Below are positions 23,420 through 36,682 of a DNA stretch of 64,000 bases, piece by piece. A program made the position numbers and the translations under genes. Position 1 is the stretch's first letter, and each line of letters begins with the position of its first letter. The DNA comes from Yersinia ruckeri ATCC 29473 (GTDB lineage: Bacteria; Pseudomonadota; Gammaproteobacteria; Enterobacterales; Enterobacteriaceae): contig NZ_KN150747.1 in assembly GCF_000754815.1 (NCBI RefSeq), positions 2,015,908 through 2,079,907 of the forward strand, in the 5' to 3' direction. The notes under the pieces are model-generated. The model saw only the letters and a program-made list of their open reading frames with translations. It did no database searches and was not told the DNA's origin.

Positions 23420-23520
23420 GATTGCGCAGTGCCCGGATTCCTCATGTACTGGGTGTACGCTCCGAGTCACTCGGTGCTGGGCGCACCCAGACTGGCTTTG
23501 CTCGCTACGTATTGAATGGA
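23420..23520. repeat. Structured palindromic element after gnd, possible dispersed repeat
   Basis: Nested inverted repeats occur here: CTGGGTG...CACCCAG encloses CCGAG-TCA-CTCGG. The stretch TGTACTGGGTGTACGCTCCG resembles intergenic repeat fragments I associate with Yersinia and relatives. Only one copy is present in this window, so its repeat nature is not shown here. Confidence 0.35.
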
Positions 23521-23583
23521 TATGCTGTTAAGACAAACTTAGCAAGAGCAGATGCTCGTGGGGTTTAAAGGTTTATCTCAATA

Positions 23584-23622
23584 AAAAACGCTCGCGATGA
23601 TCAGTCGGGGGCGTTTTTCTTT
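23584..23622. terminator. Bidirectional terminator between gnd and the his operon
   Basis: AAAAACGC (23584-23591) pairs with GCGTTTTT (23611-23618), giving a U-rich tail on either strand between the converging gnd and hisI. Confidence 0.8.
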
Positions 23623-23647
23623 TGCCAGCAATCAAGACAATTAGGTG

Positions 23648-24255
23648 TTATTTCTCATGACGTTCGCGCAAGCGCCCGATCACTTTGCTCAGGTCTAAAT
23701 CCTGATCCTGCAATAGTACCAATAAGTGATATATCAAATCTGATGCTTCGTTAGTCAGTTCTTCCCGATCATTTACTGTGGCGGCTAACGCGGTTTCTAC
23801 ACCTTCTTCACCAACTTTCTGCGCGATACGCTTAGTACCGCTGGCGTACAGGCTGGCAGTATAGGAACTGCTGGGATCAGCGTTTTTCCTTTCAGCAAGT
23901 AGTTGTTCCAACTGATACAGAAAACCCCAGTCGCTGGCTGCCGGTGAGAAGCAGCTACTGTTGCCCAAATGACAGGTAGGACCAATCGGATTCACCAAAA
24001 TTAATAGTGTATCGTTATCGCAGTCAGGGTAGATATTCACCACGTTCAGGAAGTGACCCGAACTTTCACCTTTGGTCCACAAGCGCTGTTTGGTACGAGA
24101 GAAGAAGGTCACTTTCCCCGATTTTTCAGTGGCCGCCAGGGCTTCCTGATTCATGTATCCCATCATCAGAACTTCGCCAGATACAGCATGCTGAACGATT
24201 GCGGGCATCATTTCATCGACTTTTTTCCAATCTAATTGGCTTGTTTGTAGTTCAG

Positions 24256-24262
<7 letters not shown>
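23648..24262 (-). CDS. hisI: Bifunctional phosphoribosyl-AMP cyclohydrolase / phosphoribosyl-ATP pyrophosphatase
   Basis: Catalyses steps 2 and 3 of histidine synthesis. 204 aa, the usual HisIE fusion of enterobacteria: a cyclohydrolase domain (about 1-115, with [18 protein letters not shown] at about 54-71 and DCDNDT metal ligands at about 80-85) and a pyrophosphatase domain (about 116-204, with the [11 protein letters not shown] helix). It is the last gene of the operon and overlaps hisF by 7 bp. Confidence 0.97.
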
Positions 24263-26346
<2,084 letters not shown>

Positions 26347-26347
<1 letters not shown>

Positions 26348-27414
26348 TACAGTACTCCTTTCGAGCTTGGCAAGGTGTTGCCTTCAACGCGAATAGCCTG
26401 ACGTAACGTGCGGCCAAAGACTTTAAACAGACTCTCGACTCGGTGGTGATCGTTACGGCCTTTGGTTTTCAGATGCAATGTGCAAGCCATCGCATACGAG
26501 AGGGAGCGGAAAAAATGCTCAACCATTTCTGTACTTAAATCGCCTACGCGTTGATAGTTAAATTCGGCTTTGTATTCCAAATGTGGGCGACCGGAGATAT
26601 CTAGCGCACAACGAGCCAGGCATTCGTCCATTGGCAGCACGAAGCCGAAACGGCCAATGCCGCGTTTATCACCCAAGGCGTTGTTGATCGCTTCACCGAG
26701 CGCTAGCGCAGTGTCTTCCACGGTGTGGTGATCGTCGATATAGAGATCGCCACTGACCTGAATATCCATGCGAAATCCACCGTGGGTGGCGATCTGATCC
26801 AACATATGATCGAAGAAACCGACGCCAGTCTTGATTTTGCTGCCGCCTTCACGATCCAGCCAGACATTGACGTCAATGGCGGTTTCTTTTGTCACACGGT
26901 TGACATGAGCATGGCGATCGCGTTGGGTCAACTGTCTGGCAATCTGTGCCCAGTTCAAGCCATCACGCTGATAACGTAAGCCACTGATACCCATATTTTC
27001 TGCCAGTTGCAGATCGGTTTCCCGATCGCCAATCACATAGCTGTTGGCACTATTCATGACGCCGTCGTCCAGATAACGTGCTACCAGTGCAGTTTTGGGT
27101 TTGCGGCATGTGCAGTTATCGGCTGGCAGATGTGGGCAAATCAGAACCTGTTCAAAATTGATGCCTTGTGAAGTAAAAATCTGCATCATCAGATTGTGCG
27201 GCGGATCAAACGTCGCTTGCGGGAAGCTGTCGGTACCCAGACCATCCTGATTGGTGATCATCACCAGTTTATAATTGGCTTTTTGCAGAGCCAGTAGGGC
27301 AGGGATAACCTCTGGCTCCAACGCTAATTTATCCAGCCGATCAACCTGATAGTCTTCCGGCGGCTCTGCGATCAGGGTGCCGTCGCGGTCAATAAAAAGA
27401 AATTTCTGGCTCAT
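26347..27414 (-). CDS. hisB: Bifunctional histidinol-phosphatase / imidazoleglycerol-phosphate dehydratase
   Basis: Catalyses steps 6 and 8. The ATG at 27414, preceded by AAAGGGA, gives 355 aa as in E. coli; the frame extends 14 codons further upstream without conservation. The N-terminal HAD phosphatase has nucleophile Asp9 and Asp11 (DRDGTL) and a cysteine/histidine zinc loop ([11 protein letters not shown]). The C-terminal dehydratase (about 167-355) has the duplicated metal-binding HHTVED-type motifs. It starts 10 bp after hisC. Confidence 0.98.
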
Positions 27415-27424
27415 AACGTTCCCT

Positions 27425-29862
<2,438 letters not shown>

Positions 29863-29865
29863 GGT

Positions 29866-30765
29866 TTACTCCATCATCTTTTCAATAGGCAAGACCAGAA
29901 TTGAACTGGCACCCAGTGCTTTCAGTTTTTCCATGGTTTCCCAGAATAGGGTTTCGCTACTCACCATGTGCATAGCGACGCGGCTTTTATCACCAGCCAA
30001 CGGCAGAATAGTTGGGCGTTCCGCACCCGGCAGCAGAGTGATGATTTCGTCCAGACGCTCGCTTGGTGCGTGCAGCATGATGTATTTGGATTCGCGGGCT
30101 TGAATCACGCCCTGAATACGAGTCAATAGACGATCAATCAGCTGCTGTTTAGTCTCCGGCATTTCACCATCACGCTGAATCAAACACGCTTTGGAGCGAT
30201 AAATAACTTCAACTTCACGCAGTCCGTTGGCTTCCAAGGTTGCGCCGGTAGAGACCAAATCACAGATGGCATCGGCCAGTCCAGCACGAGGTGCAACTTC
30301 TACCGAACCGTTTAACAAGCAGGATTTAAAACGGACGCCTTGTTTATCGAGGTATTGCTTTAACAGGTGTGGATAGGAGGTCGCGATGCGGGTATCTTGC
30401 AGGCACTGAGGTCCAGTGTATTCTGCATCCAGTGGCGTGGCCAGCGACAGACGACAGGTACCGAAATCTAAACGCCGCAGAGTAAAATAGCGCGGATCTT
30501 CGCCCTGAGCGCGGCGGTTCAGTAATTCTTCTTCCAGTACATTTTCGCCAATGATACCCAGGTCTACCACACCGTCCATGACCAGACCGGGGATATCGTC
30601 ATCACGGACTCGCAGGATATCGATGGGCATGTTTTCTGCGAAGGCAATCAGACGCTGTTGTTGCAAATTGATTTTGATACCACAACGAGCCAGCAACTCT
30701 CGCGAATCTTCGCTCAGGCGACCGGACTTTTGCATTGCGATGCGTAAACGTGTTTTATCTAGCAT
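29866..30765 (-). CDS. hisG: ATP phosphoribosyltransferase
   Basis: First committed and feedback-inhibited step: condenses ATP with PRPP. The ATG at 30765 gives 299 aa, identical in length to E. coli, and has GAGG immediately upstream; a second in-frame ATG four codons earlier overlaps that ribosome site. The long-form enzyme with C-terminal histidine-binding regulatory domain (about 225-299) is present. It is the first structural gene, 48 bp after the attenuator. Confidence 0.98.
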   Translation of the reverse strand: MLDKTRLRIAMQKSGRLSEDSRELLARCGIKINLQQQRLIAFAENMPIDILRVRDDDIPGLVMDGVVDLGIIGENVLEEELLNRRAQGEDPRYFTLRRLDFGTCRLSLATPLDAEYTGPQCLQDTRIATSYPHLLKQYLDKQGVRFKSCLLNGSVEVAPRAGLADAICDLVSTGATLEANGLREVEVIYRSKACLIQRDGEMPETKQQLIDRLLTRIQGVIQARESKYIMLHAPSERLDEIITLLPGAERPTILPLAGDKSRVAMHMVSSETLFWETMEKLKALGASSILVLPIEKMME

Positions 30766-30812
30766 GGTAATCCTCATAACTTATTAATTTAAATTCGAAA
30801 AATTTGGACAAC

Positions 30813-30846
30813 AAAAAAGCCCTCGGAAGATTATCTTCCGAGGGCT
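30813..30846 (-). terminator. his operon attenuator terminator
   Basis: On the minus strand a 13-bp perfect stem (30846-30834 with 30830-30818) closes a 3-nt loop and is followed by a run of six T (30818-30813). It lies between hisL and hisG. An alternative hairpin, CTGGAAGA with TCTTCCAG around 30869-30896, lies upstream, as expected for the pause/antiterminator arrangement. Confidence 0.95.
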
Positions 30847-30914
30847 CTCTTTATGCGTTCTACGCCACCTGGAAGATTGGTTAACCGTCTTCCAGCACAC
30901 ATCGGCCTGTCAGA

Positions 30915-30962
30915 CTAGTCAGGATGATGGTGATGATGGTGATTAAATTGAACGCGGTTCAT
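30915..30962 (-). CDS. hisL: his operon leader peptide
   Basis: A 15-residue peptide, [15 protein letters not shown], too short for ordinary gene finding. Six consecutive His codons (seven in E. coli and Salmonella) make ribosome progress a sensor of charged tRNA-His. Stalling here would favour the antiterminator and let transcription enter hisG. Confidence 0.97.
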
Positions 30963-31031
30963 AATGTGTTCTCGCTTGAGGTTGACCGGCTCAGTGCCAG
31001 TCACCAGAATATGTCGTTTTCTCTGTCAATC

Positions 31032-31061
31032 AACCTAAACCATCTGGCAATGTGAAAGCAA
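31032..31061 (-). promoter_or_regulatory. his operon promoter
   Basis: Minus-strand TTGCTT (-35, 31061-31056) and TAGGTT (-10, 31037-31032) with an 18-bp spacer match the known E. coli his promoter boxes. The site is about 70 bp upstream of hisL. Confidence 0.8.
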
Positions 31062-31311
31062 CCTTTTTTTATTAAGGTGATGGTTATTCGCATGATAGCC
31101 GGTATTAATTCATCTTGTTGGTGTTATCGCGAGAATTTTGTCAGTCAATGTTTATCAGTGTGACATTTACCTTATTATACATTGGTATTATCGTGGTTAG
31201 AGGCTAGTTTGCCATAATGAATACGAGTCGGATTGAGTGCAGCGCTGAAAGTGCAGGCATCAGGTTCATAAGATTGAGCGGTATAGACTGCATAAGCAGG
31301 AGAGCGGATTG

Positions 31312-32139
31312 ATGAAAAAGGTCGCTATCATTGGTTTGGGCTGGTTGGGTATGCCGTTGGCACAAGCGTTGATCCGGCGGGGGATTCAGGTCGTGGGCAG
31401 TAAAACGACACCTGATGGTGTCGATGCTGCGAGAATGAGTGGCGTTGAGTGTTATCAGTTGGAATTGACGCCGGATCTTATGTGCGATCCGGAAGATTTA
31501 CCACGGTTATTCGATGTCGATGCATTGGTGATCACATTGCCAGCCAGCCGTACCGCAGAGGATGGCGATGGTTATTTTCTGGCGGTTCGCGAGGTGGTGG
31601 ACAGTGCGTTGGTATACGGTGTACCGCGTATTATTTTTACCAGTTCTACCTCGGTTTATGGCGATACTGTGGGGCAGGTAAAAGAAGATTCTCCTCTGCG
31701 CCCGGTATCTGGCGCGGGTAAGACGTTGGTGGCGTTGGAGCAATGGTTACATCAGTTGCCTCATACATCGGTAGATATTTTGCGTTTAGCGGGGTTGGTG
31801 GGAAATGAGCGCCATCCTGGGCGTTTTCTGGCGGGTAAAACGGCAGTGAAAGGTGCCTCTCAAGGAGTTAATCTGGTGCATCAGGATGATGTTATTGCCG
31901 CCATTGAACTATTGCTGAATTTACCTAAAGGTGGACATATTTATAATCTCTGTGCGCCTAAGCATCCGGCCAAAAAAGATTTTTACCCTGAATGTGCTCG
32001 TGCTTTGCAACTCACGCCGCCGAAATTTGCGCCTGAAGATGGAGTGCAGCCCAGCCGTCTGGTCGATGGCAGCCGGATATGCAGTGAGTTGGGTTTTGAA
32101 TATATCTATCCGGATCCAGAGAGAATGCCGGTAAGTTGA
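31312..32139 (+). CDS. yeeZ: YeeZ, NAD(P)-binding epimerase-like protein
   Basis: 275 aa (274 in E. coli YeeZ). An N-terminal Rossmann nucleotide-binding motif GLGWLGMP (about 8-15) and a short-chain-dehydrogenase-like core with TSSTSVYGDT (about 109-118) define an extended-SDR protein of unknown substrate. The ATG at 31312 is preferred over a TTG one codon earlier; CAGGAGAG lies upstream. It is divergent from the his operon, the E. coli arrangement. Confidence 0.9.
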   Translation: MKKVAIIGLGWLGMPLAQALIRRGIQVVGSKTTPDGVDAARMSGVECYQLELTPDLMCDPEDLPRLFDVDALVITLPASRTAEDGDGYFLAVREVVDSALVYGVPRIIFTSSTSVYGDTVGQVKEDSPLRPVSGAGKTLVALEQWLHQLPHTSVDILRLAGLVGNERHPGRFLAGKTAVKGASQGVNLVHQDDVIAAIELLLNLPKGGHIYNLCAPKHPAKKDFYPECARALQLTPPKFAPEDGVQPSRLVDGSRICSELGFEYIYPDPERMPVS

Positions 32140-32242
32140 TGTTTTAGTTAAGGAGATGGATCAGATTTTAGTTAATCATCGTACGATTAATGTTGCATTC
32201 CGAGATCGCTACTGAAATCTGATCCATTGAAAGGCTGTGTAC

Positions 32243-32863
32243 TTAGCTTAGCCCAATCTCTACCACTTGCTTAAACGCTGGGCGTTGGCTGATTTGTTGA
32301 TACCATCGCTCCAGGTGTGGGTAATGACTGCGTTCAATAGGTAAATTGAACCAGGCATAAGCCATGCAACCTAGCGGAATATCGCCAATACCAAAGTGTT
32401 GACCGGATAAGTAAGGCTGCTTTTCCAACGCACCGTTCGCGATACCCATCAATGCATCCCATTCTTTGAGACCCTGCTGAATCTTCGGTTTGTCTTGCTG
32501 TTCCGGTGGAGTACGCACTAAACCGATAAAGGCAGCCTTGAACGGAGCGACAAGTGCATGAGTCCAATCCATCCATTTTTCGGCGCTGGCGCGCTGTTGG
32601 ATATCAGATAGGTAAAGTGTACTTTTTTCACCGTACTTCAACGCAATATAGCGCACGATCGCGTTAGATTCCCACAAAACAAAATCATCATCTTGCAGGC
32701 AGGGAATCAGTCCGTTGGGGTTGAGCGAACGGTAGCGGGGTTCGTTCAGTTTGCCGAACTTGCCACCAGCATCAATTTGCTGATATTCAACGCTCAACTC
32801 GGTCAGGCACCACAACACTTTTTTTACGTTGGTGGAATTATTTCGACCCCATACTTTCAACAT
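32243..32863 (-). CDS. Glutathione S-transferase family protein
   Basis: 206 aa. An N-terminal thioredoxin-like domain (about 1-80) carries the glutathione-binding stretch ESNAIVRYIA (about 65-74) and an N-terminal NSTNVKKVLWCL helix with a Ser/Asn near the usual catalytic position; the C-terminal domain is all-helical with the GIGDIPLG N-capping box. Substrate unknown. It is monocistronic, between yeeZ and a HAD phosphatase of the same strand 70 bp upstream. Confidence 0.88.
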   Translation of the reverse strand: MLKVWGRNNSTNVKKVLWCLTELSVEYQQIDAGGKFGKLNEPRYRSLNPNGLIPCLQDDDFVLWESNAIVRYIALKYGEKSTLYLSDIQQRASAEKWMDWTHALVAPFKAAFIGLVRTPPEQQDKPKIQQGLKEWDALMGIANGALEKQPYLSGQHFGIGDIPLGCMAYAWFNLPIERSHYPHLERWYQQISQRPAFKQVVEIGLS

Positions 32864-32933
32864 TGATTCCTCACTTATTGACCTGAAATAACTAGGTTTA
32901 ACCGAAACGTCAGTGCCACTATAGGCCGGTTTC

Positions 32934-33623
32934 TCAGCCTAAAAAAGAGGGATTATGTCGCGGATATTCACTGCGCCAGTGAACCATATTCCAATCATGG
33001 AGAATTGCCAGATCCGCTAACTGATTGCTGGGATTGATAACCGTAGCATAATCAACAAACTCCAGCATTGCCTGGTCATTTATCGAGTCGCTATAGCCAT
33101 AAATATTGGCAAAAGAAAGATGGGGTGAATTTGTTAGCCAATGGTTGATGCGCAGCACCTTGCCTTCGCGAAACGTGAGTACGCCGTAGGTTTCACCGGT
33201 AATCCGGTTATCTTCCAGCGCGACGCCAATGGCCAGCGCCGTGTCGGCACCTAAATGGTGGGCAATTGGCGCGACCAGGTGTTCGCCACTGGCAGAGATA
33301 ATCAGAATATGGTCTCCCCGCTGTCGGTGCCAATCTAATTGCTCCCAGGCTTGTGGGTAAACTCGTGGCAGAATTTCCTGTTGAATAAAGTGTTCAATCC
33401 AAGTTGCCACTTCCTGCGTTGAATAGCCCACTAATGGAGCCAGTGTAGCGTGCATATAGCATTCCATGGAAAGTTGGCCACGGTAATAATCCTTCATCAA
33501 CGCCTGTTCTTGTTCCAATAAGGATAACGGAGCCAGGTTCTGTGTGACCAGCCAGCGCAACCATAGGCTAGCGCTGTCTTCGCTAATTAGCGTTTCATCT
33601 AAATCAAACAAGGCTAAGTCCAT
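32934..33623 (-). CDS. HAD-superfamily phosphatase, subfamily IB
   Basis: 229 aa. The HAD motifs are visible: motif I DLDETL with nucleophile Asp7 and acid Asp9, motif II ISASGEHL (Ser), a Lys in the REGKVLRI region and motif IV GYSDSINDQ. The helical cap after motif I fits the SerB/CicA-like IB subfamily, which acts on phosphoserine-like or lysophospholipid substrates. Which substrate is not evident. It precedes the GST gene by 70 bp on the same strand and may be co-transcribed with it. Confidence 0.85.
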   Translation of the reverse strand: MDLALFDLDETLISEDSASLWLRWLVTQNLAPLSLLEQEQALMKDYYRGQLSMECYMHATLAPLVGYSTQEVATWIEHFIQQEILPRVYPQAWEQLDWHRQRGDHILIISASGEHLVAPIAHHLGADTALAIGVALEDNRITGETYGVLTFREGKVLRINHWLTNSPHLSFANIYGYSDSINDQAMLEFVDYATVINPSNQLADLAILHDWNMVHWRSEYPRHNPSFLG

Positions 33624-34221
33624 CGGTTACCTCTCAAACATTCAAGATAATTAAAGCGCTGCAGTCGAGGAAATGAGCCTGAATCGGGGTGACTGCTGCG
33701 GTAAACCATTAATCGGTAGAGTCATGCTTTAAATGAAGACTGGGTGGTTAATTAACGACTCTAGCCAAGAATACGAAGTATTACGATTTTGCGGCGTAGG
33801 TCATAGCAAAAGATATTTCTGTTTTTATCCCCCAGTTTGGCAATAAATCGTGCCAAGAGATTGAGTGAGAAATATGACCGTTTCATGGCATAAGTCGGTT
33901 TTTTTACAGTTTTTTTGGATCTTCTTGCGGCTGCGGCAGATATCACTCGTTATGAAAGAAATAACATAGAACTTAAAGATATTGGTGTAGGTAAGATTTT
34001 GCGTGTTAATTATTTATATCTTTTAGGTATTGATTGTTGATTATATAGACGAAAACGCTATTAAAGATGGCGTATTTTTACACCGCCAGAATTTTGTATT
34101 CAGTCGGTTTTCTCTACTACTTAGGGGCTGATTATGTTTGTTATTCGTTTGTATTGTTGTCCGGTATTTATGGATTTTAAGCAGGATAAAAAGTCGAATA
34201 ATCATACTACTGGAGTAAAAT
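33624..34221. other. AT-rich interval without a supported gene; possible coding remnants
   Basis: No intact gene is supported. A 61-codon minus-strand frame (33946-33761) lacks a ribosome site. On the + strand, a frame ending at TGA 34038-34040 contains ADITRYERNNIELKDIGVG, which looks protein-like but has no start. These may be fragments of a lost small gene. The downstream part holds the promoter of the oxygenase gene. Confidence 0.4.
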
Positions 34222-35259
34222 ATGCGTCACCAACCCACACCCTATCGCCTGCCTCTGCTGGATCTGTCCCAGCTTAAACGCGGAGAAACCGAGCGTCAGG
34301 CGTTCTTGACTAGATTACGTCATGCTTCGCGAGATATCGGTTTCTTCTACCTCACTGGACACGGGGTGAACCCCGAGCTTTCCCGGCAAATACAGCTTCT
34401 GTCCCGACGTTTCTTTGAGCTACCTCTAGCCGATAAACTGGCGGTACAAATGGTACATTCCCCGCATTTTCGTGGCTACAACCGGGCGGCAGCGGAATTA
34501 ACCCGTGGGCAACCCGACTGGCGTGAGCAGTTCGATATTGGCGCGGAACGTCCTCCGTTGAAACTTCTTCCGAAAACCCCCGCTTGGGCACGGTTGCAGG
34601 GGCCAAATCAATGGCCGCCAGCCTTACCAGAATTAAAGCCGCTTTTGCAGCAATGGCAAGCCGAGATGACCCTGATGGCACTACGCTTATTACAGGCTTT
34701 TGCACAGGCTCTGGAGTTGGACGAACACGCCTTTGATGAGTTGTATGGCGATAATCCCAATGAACATATCAAATTGATTCGCTATCCGGGGCGTGAAAAT
34801 ACCCAAAGTGGGCAGGGTGTCGGTGCGCATAAGGATTCTGGCTTCCTGACTTTTTTGTTACAGGATGAACAAAAAGGATTACAGGTTGAGGTGAATGATG
34901 ATCAATGGATTGATGTGGAACCGTTGGAGAATACCTTTGTCGTGAATATCGGCGAATTGCTGGAGTTGGCGACCAACGGTTATCTACGCGCCACGGTACA
35001 CCGGGTTGAAACGCCGCCAGCAGGTATTGATCGTCTATCTATTGCCTTTTTCCTTGGTGCGCGTCTGGATGCGGTCGTACCTTTGTATCCGCTTCCCATG
35101 CATCTGGCGGCAGAGGCCTACGGCCCCGCCAGTGATCCTCTCAATCCCCTATTCCGCGATGTGGGCCTTAACTATTTGAAGGGACGTTTGCGTTCTCATC
35201 CTGATGTTGCACTGCGCTACTACCCCGATCTGTTGGCTACCGCAGAACGGGCATTTTGA
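34222..35259 (+). CDS. 2-oxoglutarate/Fe(II)-dependent oxygenase, isopenicillin-N-synthase-like
   Basis: 345 aa. The N-terminal DIOX_N domain (about 10-130, IGFFYLTGHGV at 39-49) and C-terminal 2OG-FeII_Oxy domain are complete. The iron triad is His203 and Asp205 (GAHKDSG) with His260 (TVHRV); Arg271 and Ser273 (RLSI) would bind the 2-oxoglutarate carboxylate. CTGGAG lies shortly upstream of the ATG. The substrate is unknown. It stands alone, convergent with the transsulfuration operon, with no biosynthetic cluster around it, so a housekeeping or detoxifying role is as likely as secondary metabolism. Confidence 0.88.
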   Translation: MRHQPTPYRLPLLDLSQLKRGETERQAFLTRLRHASRDIGFFYLTGHGVNPELSRQIQLLSRRFFELPLADKLAVQMVHSPHFRGYNRAAAELTRGQPDWREQFDIGAERPPLKLLPKTPAWARLQGPNQWPPALPELKPLLQQWQAEMTLMALRLLQAFAQALELDEHAFDELYGDNPNEHIKLIRYPGRENTQSGQGVGAHKDSGFLTFLLQDEQKGLQVEVNDDQWIDVEPLENTFVVNIGELLELATNGYLRATVHRVETPPAGIDRLSIAFFLGARLDAVVPLYPLPMHLAAEAYGPASDPLNPLFRDVGLNYLKGRLRSHPDVALRYYPDLLATAERAF

Positions 35260-35294
35260 CCCTCTTTTTGACAAGTCATCCATTACGGGTTAAT

Positions 35295-35336
35295 TCTGCC
35301 CCCGGTGAGTCATTTTTGTTACCTACCGGGGGCAGA
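35295..35336. terminator. Long hairpin between the oxygenase gene and the cystathionine lyase gene
   Basis: A perfect 12-bp stem (35295-35306 with 35325-35336) closes an 18-nt loop between converging genes. There is no clear T-tract on either side. Confidence 0.5.
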
Positions 35337-35514
35337 GAACGGCTGGGCAAGACGCCAGTGGCAGAACTCATTTGCTTCGATACATTATTGCCTTGCTATT
35401 CAATGAGTTGGTAAAATGATTCACACGATATTGGCGGACGGCAGATAAATGACGTCAAAGATCAACGACCCAATGCAGGGCCGTTGCAGGATTTCAACAT
35501 TATTCTGGCTGGGA

Positions 35515-36660
35515 TTAACTGGCCAATGCCTGTGCCAGATCGGCGATCAGATCTTCAGTGTCTTCAATTCCGATAGAAAGACGTAATAACTGCGGCGTGA
35601 TGCCGTGTTTAAGGCGGATCTCCAAGGGGATAGAAGCATGAGTCATGCTGTAGGGTTGGCTGATCAGGCTTTCTACGCCCCCCAAACTTTCCGCTAAAGT
35701 AAACAGATGGGAACCCTTGATGACCTGACGGGCATACTCCGGTTCACCTTTCAGGCGTACTGCAATCATGCCGCCAAAACCAGACATTTGTTTGCGAGCC
35801 AACTGATGTTGCGGGTGGCTTTCAAGCCCCGGATAATACACCGCTTCTACCTGCGGCTGCTGTTCCAGCCAATGGGCAATCCGCAGAGCGCTTTCATTAT
35901 GACGAGCCATTCGCAGTGCCAGTGTACGTAGGCCACGGAGAGTCAGGAAGCTGCTGAACGGATCGAGAATCCCGCCAACCGCGTTGTGTAAAAATCCTAA
36001 TTGCTCTGCCAATTCTGGATTATTTCCTACCGCAGCGACCCCAGCCACCACATCTGAATGGCCGTTGAGGTATTTAGTCGCCGAATGCACCACAATATCG
36101 AAACCTAAATCCAGTGGGCGTTGGATATAAGGCGAGGCAAAGGTGTTATCCGCCACACTGATTAATTGATATTTCTTGGCAATCCCGGCGATGGCCGCTA
36201 AATCGGCCAATTTCAGCAACGGATTGGTCGGCGTTTCCACCCAAATCATTTTGGTATCCGGCTGAATAGCTTGTTCCAGTCCGTCAGTATCTGCCGGTGA
36301 AACATAGGTAACGCGCAGGCCAGCGGTGCGATTGCGCACTTTTTCCAGCAGGCGATAGGTGCCGCCATACAGGTCGTCAACGGCCACAATATGGCTACCT
36401 TGATCCAATAATTCCAGCACTGTCGAACAGGCGGCCAGACCGGAGGCAAAAGCATAGCCACGACTGCCGTTTTCCAGCTCGGCAATCGCCTTCTCTAACG
36501 CGCTGCGGGTGGGGTTACCACTGCGGGAATATTCGTAGCCGGTGTGTTCGCCCGGTGCGGGCTGGGCGAAAGTAGAGGTGGCATAAATTGCCGGCATGAC
36601 GGCACCGGTGCTATCTGGGGTATAACCTGCATGTACAGTCAGAGTGTCAAACTTTGCCAT
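35515..36660 (-). CDS. Cystathionine gamma-lyase/synthase, Cys/Met-metabolism PLP enzyme
   Basis: The ATG at 36660, with AGGA 7 nt upstream, gives 381 aa; the frame starts 16 codons earlier without conservation. The fold-type I PLP enzyme signature is intact with the Schiff-base lysine at Lys196 (HSATKYLNGHSD). Family members split cystathionine to cysteine or make it from O-succinylhomoserine; sequence alone does not settle which. Its position 22 bp downstream of a cystathionine beta-synthase argues for gamma-lyase activity in reverse transsulfuration, similar to MccB, with homocysteine lyase activity also possible. Confidence 0.9.
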   Translation of the reverse strand: MAKFDTLTVHAGYTPDSTGAVMPAIYATSTFAQPAPGEHTGYEYSRSGNPTRSALEKAIAELENGSRGYAFASGLAACSTVLELLDQGSHIVAVDDLYGGTYRLLEKVRNRTAGLRVTYVSPADTDGLEQAIQPDTKMIWVETPTNPLLKLADLAAIAGIAKKYQLISVADNTFASPYIQRPLDLGFDIVVHSATKYLNGHSDVVAGVAAVGNNPELAEQLGFLHNAVGGILDPFSSFLTLRGLRTLALRMARHNESALRIAHWLEQQPQVEAVYYPGLESHPQHQLARKQMSGFGGMIAVRLKGEPEYARQVIKGSHLFTLAESLGGVESLISQPYSMTHASIPLEIRLKHGITPQLLRLSIGIEDTEDLIADLAQALAS

Positions 36661-36682
36661 GATTAGATCCTTGAAATATAAA

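Noticed and set aside
33761-33946. 61-codon frame with KLGDKNRNIF, recalling RelE/HigB toxins
   Set aside because: Motif order and length do not fit the toxin family, there is no partner antitoxin and no ribosome site.
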